Origin: Oribacterium parvum
Lineage (GTDB): Bacteria > Bacillota > Clostridia > Lachnospirales > Lachnospiraceae
Direction of reading: 5' to 3'
NCBI GenBank assembly: GCA_938022235.1
Contig: CALIEL010000323.1
Location: 1 to 5,710 of the forward strand
Length of the DNA: 5,710 bases
In this document: positions 1-4,753 of the stretch, piece after piece
How the letters are laid out: each line of letters starts with the position of its first letter
Numbering within the stretch: position 1 is the first letter of the stretch
Position numbers and translations under genes: made by a program
The notes under the pieces: model-generated
What the model saw: only the letters and a program-made list of their open reading frames with translations
Database searches by the model: none
Told to the model about the DNA's origin: nothing

Positions 1-324
1 CCGTTCCATGGCATAAAGAGGACGAAGGACGGAATTATGCTCCATCACCGTGGTAATCACATGGTCTCCCGGCTTTAAACTGCCCAGAATCGCCATGTTT
101 AAGCTTTCCGTAGAGTTTTTCGTAAAGATACAATGGCTCGGATTCTTTCCATGAAAGAACTCCGTCAGTAAAACTCTTGTATCAAATACCGTCTTTGTGG
201 AGCTGTGGGCCGCCTCATGGGTAGAACGCCCCGCATTTCCCATACTTTCCATGGCATGAAGAACCGCCTACAAAACCTCCTTCGGCTTCTTTTGACTGGT
301 TGCCGCATTATCCAAGTAAATCAT
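1..324 (-). pseudogene. Cysteine desulfurase-like class V aminotransferase, 5' part only, interrupted by in-frame amber codon
   Basis: Reading from the ATG at 324, 108 codons are visible before the window edge. The N-terminus has the YLDNAAT motif of NifS/SufS-type PLP enzymes. Later come GNAGRSTHEAAHS (residues 29-41), the phosphate-loop-like TKNSTESLNMA (68-78) and MEHNSVLRPLY (94-104), whose His96 fits the ring-stacking histidine. The GN-x-GR-x-x-H and EHNSVLRPL wording resembles the 'cysteine desulfurase family protein' subgroup (TIGR01977-like) more than housekeeping IscS or SufS. The catalytic Lys and Cys lie outside the window. Codon 19 (270-268) is TAG, between KPKEVL and AVLHAME; homologs usually have Glu or Gln here, and CAG to TAG is one transition. 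The frame is otherwise open and conserved on both sides, so the lesion is recent, a sequencing error, or tolerated. The start is firm: ATG overlaps the ATPase TGA as ATGA, with AAAAGGAGGA just upstream. Restart at Met25 (252) or Met28 (243) would drop the YLDNAAT motif. Identity of the family is seen directly; substrate is inference. Confidence 0.8.
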
Positions 325-1406
325 CGTTCTTCCTCCTTTTCATAGAAAAATACCTCTACTTCCTCTCCCTCCCGGAAAGGAGCATTGGCCTGCAACTTAA
401 TATGGACTTCCTCTCCGTCAATACTCACCCTATACAAGCGGTAGGTGGCCAGGAAAATCTCGGAAAGCACCCGTCCTTCCTTTCGAAGTTCTCTTCTTCC
501 TTCCTGCCTTCCGGACAAAGGCTCTACTCTGGCCTTTTCCGAGGAAATTCCAAAATCCTCCGGACGAAGAAAATGATTTTTCCCTTCCAGAAAAATTACG
601 AAATACTCTCCGAAAAAGCGCCGGATATATTCATTTTTCGGATGCAAATACAGCTCTTCACCGGTTCCGATTTGCAGAATCTTTCCCTTTTCCATAATAC
701 CGATTCTATGGCCCAGTTCCATGGCTTCTTCCTGGTCATGGGTAACAAAAAGCATGGAAAGTCCGAGTTTACGCTGCAAATCCGCCAGTTCTTCCCGAAT
801 ATCCTTCCGAAGCCCTGCATCCAAATTGCTTAAGGGCTCATCCATCAACAAAAGCTTGGGTTCCACCGCCAAGGATCTGGCAAGAGCCACCCTTTGCTGT
901 TGTCCGCCGCTAAGCTCCGTCACCATTCTATCTCGAAAGGACCATAATTTCATCATATCCAGGTATTTTTCCGCTCTATCCCGCTGTTCTCTTTTCGAAA
1001 AGCCCTTCCATTTTAGGCCATAACAGACATTTTCCAAAACCGTCATATGGGGAAACAAAGCATAGGACTGAAAAACCGTGGATACAGGTCTTTTTTCCGG
1101 TGGGAAGGCGCTATAATCCTTTCCCTCTATCAAAATCTTTCCCTTTTCCGGAAAGAGGAAGCCTCCCAGAAGCTGTAGGCAAGTCGTTTTCCCACAGCCG
1201 GATTCTCCCAAAAGACAAAAAATCTCCCCTTCCCCTATAGATAGAGAAAAATCCTCTAAAACCAAATCCTCCTTCGGATCATAGCGAAAGAATATACCCT
1301 CCAAAGCAGCCAAACTTTTGCTTAGGTTCCCTTGATGCAGTCCTCCTAAAGGATGTTCTTTTAATCCCTCCTGTATCCTATTGCTGTTGTATAACTCTCT
1401 TTGCAT
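321..1406 (-). CDS. ABC importer ATPase of the FbpC/AfuC/PhnT type
   Basis: A cytoplasmic ATPase of 361 residues that would power the importer encoded just upstream. All nucleotide-binding motifs are intact: Walker A GESGCGKT (67-74), Q-loop VFQSYALFPHM (Q113), signature LSGGQ (165-169) followed by QQR, Walker B LLLMDEP (185-191), D-loop SNLD (193-196) and the switch His223 in VTHDQEEAM. From about residue 275 comes a C-terminal OB/TOBE-like region with LRPEDF and a final VEVFFYEKEEER; a charged stretch near 295-310 (RQEGRRELRKEGR) interrupts it. The first 31 residues are a polar extension before the usual family start (LAALEGIFFRYDP), an odd feature. The start at 1406 is supported by its 1-base gap from the permease stop and GGAG/AGGG sequences at 1414-1424; no other Met lies between it and Walker A. 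The stop TGA overlaps the next gene's ATG by 4 bases. Family and role are firm; the transported substrate is not. Confidence 0.95.
   Translation of the reverse strand: MQRELYNSNRIQEGLKEHPLGGLHQGNLSKSLAALEGIFFRYDPKEDLVLEDFSLSIGEGEIFCLLGESGCGKTTCLQLLGGFLFPEKGKILIEGKDYSAFPPEKRPVSTVFQSYALFPHMTVLENVCYGLKWKGFSKREQRDRAEKYLDMMKLWSFRDRMVTELSGGQQQRVALARSLAVEPKLLLMDEPLSNLDAGLRKDIREELADLQRKLGLSMLFVTHDQEEAMELGHRIGIMEKGKILQIGTGEELYLHPKNEYIRRFFGEYFVIFLEGKNHFLRPEDFGISSEKARVEPLSGRQEGRRELRKEGRVLSEIFLATYRLYRVSIDGEEVHIKLQANAPFREGEEVEVFFYEKEEER
331..340 (-). promoter_or_regulatory. Strong ribosome binding site for the cysteine desulfurase-like gene
   Basis: The minus strand reads AAAAGGAGGA here, with 7 bases between GGAGG and the ATG at 324-322. 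It lies inside the last codons of the ATPase gene (Lys-Glu-Glu-Glu-Arg). With the ATGA stop/start overlap it fixes the start codon and suggests translational coupling to the transporter. Confidence 0.85.
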
Positions 1407-1407
1407 A

Positions 1408-3090
1408 TTATTTCCCTACTCCTCTTCTGCATACAAGACTTTGCACCCTTCCCAGTAAAAAGGAAAAGGCTAAAGACAGTAAAATCATGATTCCCGATAT
1501 CAGAGAAGCCACAGCATAGTCTCCCCGGTTTATGGCATCAAAGAGGGTATAAACCAAGACCTTATACTTTGCACTAATTAGGAAAATGATGGCTCCCGCA
1601 GTGGTCAAACCCTGGCTAAACTGTAAATATACAGAGGAGAAAAAGCTGGGTAAAATTCCCGGCAAGATGATTTGAAAAAATACCAAGGAAGGCTTTGCCC
1701 CCAAATCTCTGGCTGCAAGCTCCAGATTCTTAGGGCTTTGACTTAAGGCGGTACTGGCCAACCTACTGCCTAAGGGCATTTGCCGGAAAAGCAGGGAGAA
1801 CAGCATAATCCAAACCGTTCCGGTAAGCTTTAAAGGCGCCTTATTAAAAGCCAGGATATAGGCAAGACCGAAGCAGGTTCCCGGTAGCAAATAGGGTAAA
1901 GAAAGGGCAAAGTCCAAGAGCTTCTTGCCTCTTTTCATTTTTCTTTCCATTAGATAAGCCAGAAGAAAGGCAAAAAAACTGCCTACTACTGAGGCGGCAA
2001 AAGCCAAAAGCAAGCTTAATCCCATGGTGGATAAATTATACTGAAAAAGACTGCCCATATTTTCCCAGGTGAAAAAGATTTGCTTTTTGTTAAATCGCAG
2101 AAAGCCATAGAGGAAAATGGAGGCATATTGCAACTGCTGGAAAAGCAAAAAGAAAAACAAAAGGAACTGTATTGGAAGATTCATCCAATGTTTACTGTCC
2201 AGTCTTAAGCCGGTCTTTCCCTTTTGCTCCTTGTTTCGCTCATCCGCTCTTTTCATGGACATCCGATAAAGAAGGAAGCTGAAAAAAGCAGGTAGTAAAA
2301 GAAGAATATTCATGGCCGCAGCCTTGGAAAAATCGGAAAACCCGATAATTTGCAGATAAATCTCCGTTGCCAGCGTACTGTATCTTCCCCCAATAATAAT
2401 CGGAGTTCCAAAATCGGATAAGCCCCGCAGAAAGCTTAAAAAGAAGGAAGCCAAAATAGCCGGAGACAGCAAAGGAAGCAAAATATCCTTTAGCACGAAG
2501 AAGGCATTTGCCCCCAAATCCCTTCCGCTGTCATAGAGCTTTCCGTCAAAATCCTCCAGTGCATTGGTAAAAAACAGGGTATTCATACAGGCAAAGTGAA
2601 TGCTTTGCATAAGAATCACTCCCCACTTATGATAGGGATCAAAGGACAGTCCCAGTAAACGATAGGTAATCAGTCCTCTTCTACCATACAAAGTAATAAA
2701 GGACAGGGAAGAGATAAAGGGCGGGGAAACCATACTCATGGACAAAAGAATTAACGCTATTCTTTTCTGCCATTTTCCTGTAGAGCGAATACCATAGGAA
2801 AGAAAAAAAGCCATTACGGTGGAAATCACCGCCGAGTAAAAGGAGCTTTCTATACTATGGAAAAATGCAGTTTTATATCGCAGAGCGATTTCCTGAAAAT
2901 ATTGTCCCGGATTTTCCACCTGAAAAGCTTTCCAAAAAAGCAGAAAAATCGGATAAACGATAAAGAGAACAATGGGAAGAATCAAAAGAATAATAAAGAG
3001 GGAAAACAATACAGCGGAAAAAAGAGTGGAATGCTCCACTCTCTTTCCTGCATTTTCCTCTATTCGTTTTAAGGAAAAGAACGGCTTCAT
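1408..3090 (-). CDS. Fused two-module ABC importer permease, FbpB/AfuB/PhnU-like
   Basis: A 560-residue integral membrane protein with two binding-protein-dependent permease modules in one chain, as in FbpB and in the fused putative 2-aminoethylphosphonate permeases. It forms the channel through the cytoplasmic membrane. Hydrophobic segments are grouped into an N-terminal half (about 25-275) and a C-terminal half (about 304-547), joined by a charged cytoplasmic linker (276-303, MKRADERNKEQKGK). Each half carries an EAA loop that contacts the ATPase: DSGRDLGANAFFVLKDILLP (187-206) and ELAARDLGAKPSLVFFQIILP (457-477). The first loop has Asp-Ser-Gly in place of the usual Glu-Ala-Ala; the second is canonical. 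The ATG at 3090 follows the binding-protein stop after 1 base, with GAGG at 3097-3100 as ribosome site. The TAA at 1410-1408 precedes the ATPase ATG by 1 base. Length is normal for fused permeases and no break is seen. Confidence 0.93.
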   Translation of the reverse strand: MKPFFSLKRIEENAGKRVEHSTLFSAVLFSLFIILLILPIVLFIVYPIFLLFWKAFQVENPGQYFQEIALRYKTAFFHSIESSFYSAVISTVMAFFLSYGIRSTGKWQKRIALILLSMSMVSPPFISSLSFITLYGRRGLITYRLLGLSFDPYHKWGVILMQSIHFACMNTLFFTNALEDFDGKLYDSGRDLGANAFFVLKDILLPLLSPAILASFFLSFLRGLSDFGTPIIIGGRYSTLATEIYLQIIGFSDFSKAAAMNILLLLPAFFSFLLYRMSMKRADERNKEQKGKTGLRLDSKHWMNLPIQFLLFFFLLFQQLQYASIFLYGFLRFNKKQIFFTWENMGSLFQYNLSTMGLSLLLAFAASVVGSFFAFLLAYLMERKMKRGKKLLDFALSLPYLLPGTCFGLAYILAFNKAPLKLTGTVWIMLFSLLFRQMPLGSRLASTALSQSPKNLELAARDLGAKPSLVFFQIILPGILPSFFSSVYLQFSQGLTTAGAIIFLISAKYKVLVYTLFDAINRGDYAVASLISGIMILLSLAFSFLLGRVQSLVCRRGVGK

Positions 3091-3091
3091 C

Positions 3092-4198
3092 TTAAGCCTC
3101 GTTCTTAGAACCTGCTAAAGTCTCCCACTTGCTGAGGATACTGTCTCTCTGAGAACCGAATAAGGATAAGTCTTCCTTCATTAACAGACCGGTGTCGAAA
3201 GATAAGTCAACATTGGACAGCTTTGGTAAAACAACCTTAATGGTATTCTTTCCGTCAATTTCAGCCAACTCCTTTAAGTGATCCTCACTGTTATATAACC
3301 AGTTTAAGAACTCCTTGGCAGCCTCTGCATTGGCAGCGCCCTTAAATACGGCAACCCCCTCCGGTACATAAGGAATTCCATCCTCAGGATAAACTAAAGA
3401 ACATCCCTGCTCCGTAGCAAGCTTCTCGGTCTTCTTATCCATTGGGGTGATTCCGATGGCAACCTCTCCCTGAGCAGTCTTCTCTCTTGGGTCTCCACCA
3501 CGCTTGGAGTAGTATTTTACATTCTCATTTAATGCGGTAAAGTACTTCCATCCCTCTTCTTCACCCTTCTTCTGTAAAAGAGCATTTACAACACCGTAGT
3601 TGGTTCCGGATACTGCAGGGTTAGACATCAGAATCTCATCCTTGTATGCGGCATTTAATAAATCATCCCAGCTCTTAGGTGCTTCCGCATTCTTAGTCTT
3701 TAGCATCTCGTCATTTACGATAAAGCCTACAACAGTAACACCCTTGGTGTACCAATAATGGTCAGGATCAACGTAACCGGAAGCAAAATCATTTGCTGCG
3801 TCTAAATCAATCTTTTCCAGCAAGTCACTATCCTTCGCACTCATGAATGCGTCAATTCCGCCGCCAAACCAAAGGTCAGCGGTAGGTGTGCCGCCCTCTG
3901 CCTTTAACTTGCTGAGAACTTCTCCGGAGGACATGGAAAGCAGTTCAGTCTCAATTCCGGTGTCCTTTGTAAACTCATCAAATAACTTCTTGTAATCTTC
4001 GGAAGTGGCAACGATAGCCAGCTTTCCTTCAGCCTTGGTCTCGTTGGCTTTCTCTGTAGCCTTTTCCGTTTCAGCGGAGGACTCCTCTGCCTTGGCAGTG
4101 GTTGCCGCTACAGAACTTTCCTTGGTCTTCTGTCCGCAAGAGGCAAGAACACCTAATGCCAGTAAGGACAATGTGGTTAATGCAAGCTTTCTCTTCAT
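3092..4198 (-). CDS. Substrate-binding lipoprotein of an FbpA/AfuA/PhnS-like ABC importer
   Basis: A 368-residue extracellular binding protein that should deliver ligand to the permease encoded next to it. A lipoprotein signal peptide MKRKLALTTLSLLALGVLASC ends in the lipobox LASC, so Cys21 would be lipidated and anchor it outside the membrane. Residues 22-57 are a low-complexity Ser/Thr/Ala/Glu/Lys linker. The binding domain follows (59-368), with ADLWFGGGIDAF (107-118), SNPAVSGTNYG (192-202) and YYSKRGGDPREKTAQGEVAIGI (229-250, a family hallmark). In FbpA/FutA iron binders the segment after that hallmark bears a Tyr-Tyr pair; here it is TPMDKK (251-256), so ferric iron is doubtful and hexose phosphate or phosphonate ligands are possible. 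I chose ATG at 4198 over TTG at 4213 because the AAAAGGAG ribosome site (4203-4210) overlaps codons 2-4 of the longer version, and the shorter one gives a classical signal peptide. First gene of the operon. Confidence 0.93.
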   Translation of the reverse strand: MKRKLALTTLSLLALGVLASCGQKTKESSVAATTAKAEESSAETEKATEKANETKAEGKLAIVATSEDYKKLFDEFTKDTGIETELLSMSSGEVLSKLKAEGGTPTADLWFGGGIDAFMSAKDSDLLEKIDLDAANDFASGYVDPDHYWYTKGVTVVGFIVNDEMLKTKNAEAPKSWDDLLNAAYKDEILMSNPAVSGTNYGVVNALLQKKGEEEGWKYFTALNENVKYYSKRGGDPREKTAQGEVAIGITPMDKKTEKLATEQGCSLVYPEDGIPYVPEGVAVFKGAANAEAAKEFLNWLYNSEDHLKELAEIDGKNTIKVVLPKLSNVDLSFDTGLLMKEDLSLFGSQRDSILSKWETLAGSKNEA

Positions 4199-4202
4199 AA
4201 TG

Positions 4203-4210
4203 CTCCTTTT
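4203..4210 (-). promoter_or_regulatory. Ribosome binding site that decides the binding-protein start
   Basis: The minus strand reads AAAAGGAG, with CATT before the ATG at 4198-4196. The spacing is short (4 bases) but this is the only good match nearby. It falls within the coding part of the alternative TTG start at 4213, which argues against that start. Confidence 0.75.
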
Positions 4211-4234
4211 CAACTAGTTATTTTTTACACTCCC

Positions 4235-4259
4235 GTTTGCTACATATCGCACTGCAAAC
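4235..4259 (-). promoter_or_regulatory. Leader hairpin or palindromic operator at the start of the importer transcript
   Basis: GTTTGC and GCAAAC form a perfect 6-base stem around a 13-base loop; a T-G wobble at 4260/4234 adds a seventh pair. It begins about 8 bases downstream of the proposed -10 box, so it would sit at the 5' end of the mRNA or, as DNA, overlap the transcription start. It could stabilise the transcript or be a repressor site. I do not recognise it as a known operator or riboswitch. Confidence 0.5.
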
Positions 4260-4266
4260 AGGCATT

Positions 4267-4275
4267 AGTATAGCA
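4267..4275 (-). promoter_or_regulatory. Extended -10 promoter for the importer operon
   Basis: The minus strand reads TGCTATACT: a TATACT -10 box (4272-4267) preceded by the TG of an extended -10. At 17-base spacing the -35 would be TAAAAT (4295-4290), a poor match to TTGACA, which the TG motif can compensate for. Transcription would start near 4260, giving a leader of about 60 bases. This is the only convincing promoter I see before the binding-protein gene, and no other good candidate appears within the tightly packed genes that follow. Confidence 0.6.
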
Positions 4276-4287
4276 TATTAAAAAGAG

Positions 4288-4299
4288 GAATTTTAATTC
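4288..4299 (-). promoter_or_regulatory. AT-rich palindrome over the -35 region, possible operator
   Basis: The plus strand reads GAATTTTAATTC, an inverted repeat GAATT/AATTC with a 2-base centre. It covers the place where a -35 box would be, so a bound repressor would block the promoter at 4267-4275. ATTTTAA occurs here and again 12 bases further on (4302-4308). It does not look like a Fur box (GATAAT repeats). AT-rich palindromes arise easily by chance. Confidence 0.3.
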
Positions 4300-4364
4300 T
4301 GATTTTAAATAGATAACAGGGATTTATTTGAATATTCTATAGGAAGACAATGCTCTATTATGAA

Positions 4365-4435
4365 TACGCTTTTCAGTGATACTGCCTGTGGTCAGGGAAG
4401 GTTTACGCTTTTCTTGATACTGTCTGTGGCCGGGG
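4365..4435 (+). repeat. Tandem direct copies of the element arm
   Basis: TACGCTTTTC followed by TGATACTG(C/T)CTGTGG occurs twice in a row, at 4365-4397 and 4404-4435, 39 bases apart. The two copies differ at a few positions and by one indel. The second copy is the left partner of the 22-of-23 inverted repeat; the first is an extra arm without a matching second partner on the right. Confidence 0.75.
4407..4429 (+). repeat. Left main arm of the inverted-repeat element
   Basis: This 23-base arm equals the reverse complement of 4531-4553 at 22 positions; the single difference is T in place of G at the eighth base (4414). A long hairpin or cruciform on either strand is therefore possible. Confidence 0.85.
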
Positions 4436-4462
4436 CACGCTCTCGCTAACTTCGCCACGCAG

Positions 4463-4509
4463 GGGTACTAAGCGAAAAGCTACGGTTCCCTTGCTTTCCG
4501 CAAGTACCC
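4463..4509. repeat. Inner hairpin of the repeat element
   Basis: GGGTACT, GCG and AAAGC segments at 4463-4480 pair with GCTTTCCGC and AGTACCC at 4493-4509, leaving TACGGTTCCCTT as the loop. Fifteen or so pairs form, with one bulged base and a central mismatch. The segment CGAAAAGC within it also recurs in the right main arm (4546-4553), so alternative pairings exist. Confidence 0.65.
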
Positions 4510-4530
4510 GCGGGCTCAGATTACCCCGAA

Positions 4531-4553
4531 CCACAGACAGTATCACGAAAAGC
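4531..4553 (-). repeat. Right main arm of the inverted-repeat element
   Basis: The minus strand of this arm reads as the sequence at 4407-4429 with one mismatch. It is also framed by a second possible pairing, 4519-4528 with 4561-4570 (9 of 10 bases), which would place this arm in a local loop. Confidence 0.85.
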
Positions 4554-4598
4554 TGTTCCCCGGAGTAATCACATTAATTTCATAATAGAATAAGCAAA

Positions 4599-4649
4599 AC
4601 AGTGTGAATCAACCGCTTGTCTTATTCAACACTCCGGTATCCACACTGT
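4599..4649 (-). terminator. Hairpin downstream of the M20 gene, weak terminator candidate
   Basis: On the minus strand ACAGTGTG pairs with CACACTGT (8 perfect pairs), and inside it ACCG pairs with CGGT. The loop is long (about 19 bases) and the 3' side is followed by only TTTTGC, so this is a poor intrinsic terminator. It lies about 100 bases after the peptidase stop, between that gene and the repeat element. It may be a structure of another kind. Confidence 0.3.
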
Positions 4650-4715
4650 CAAAAATTTGGGGATTTATCTTTTCAAGCCCTTAGAATTAGAAGGAATCAC
4701 CCCTTTACAAAGCTT

Positions 4716-4744
4716 ATGCTCTTATACCATGGACGATAAAGCAT
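4716..4744 (-). other. Small hairpin directly after the M20 stop codon
   Basis: ATGCT/AGCAT (5 pairs) and TTAT/ATAA (4 pairs) with one bulged G enclose a 10-base loop. It begins ten bases past the TAA at 4754. No T-run follows, so it is not a standard terminator; it might protect the 3' end of the mRNA. Confidence 0.3.
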
Positions 4745-4753
4745 CTAAATGAA

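Larger units (their letters stand above)
4355..4588. repeat. Nested inverted-repeat element, non-coding
   Basis: Three pairs of inverted repeats are nested here. The outermost is a perfect 10-base pair, CTATTATGAA (4355-4364) and its complement (4579-4588). Next is a 23-base pair matching at 22 positions, 4407-4429 with 4531-4553, containing TGATACTGTCTGTGG-type sequence. Innermost, 4463-4480 pairs with 4493-4509 apart from one bulge and one or two mismatches, closing a 12-base loop (4481-4492). The core is GC-rich and there is no open frame of note. This fits a small non-autonomous mobile or palindromic repeat family, or a large structured RNA; no target-site duplication is evident at the 10-base ends. 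Confidence 0.7.
4199..4753. other. Intergenic region between the M20 peptidase and the importer operon
   Basis: These 555 bases contain no credible coding region on either strand. In minus-strand order they hold two hairpins after the peptidase stop (4716-4744 and 4599-4649), a nested inverted-repeat element (about 4355-4588), an AT-rich segment with the promoter (4267-4275), and the leader hairpin (4235-4259). Composition shifts sharply: 60 of 100 bases are G or C in 4431-4530, against 25 of 100 in 4271-4370, so the repeat core is unlike its surroundings. Confidence 0.85.

Noticed and set aside
1..324. PhnW-type 2-aminoethylphosphonate transaminase as identity of the class V aminotransferase
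   Set aside because: This would fit a phosphonate importer, but the YLDNAAT start and EHNSVLRPL segment are those of NifS-like cysteine desulfurases, not PhnW.
300..833. Plus-strand open frame of 177 codons
   Set aside because: It lies antisense to the ATPase gene, whose motifs are intact, has no convincing ribosome site or recognisable domain, and its Phe/Ser-rich composition is typical of an antisense shadow.
4196..4213. TTG at 4213 as the binding-protein start
   Set aside because: The ribosome site would fall inside the coding sequence, and the ATG at 4198 gives a canonical lipoprotein signal peptide.
4005..4217. Plus-strand open frame of 70 codons opposite the lipoprotein N-terminus
   Set aside because: It is the antisense of the repetitive Ala/Ser/Glu linker and signal peptide; that composition keeps the opposite strand open by chance.
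4365..4553. CRISPR array from the repeated arm sequence
   Set aside because: Only two direct copies plus one inverted copy exist, with imperfect identity and unequal spacing; this is a palindromic element, not an array.
4655..4702. Intrinsic terminator for the M20 gene (GGGGTGATT...AATCCCC followed by T's)
   Set aside because: The stem needs a mismatch and a large internal loop, and the T-run is separated by AAA, so the fit is too weak to list.
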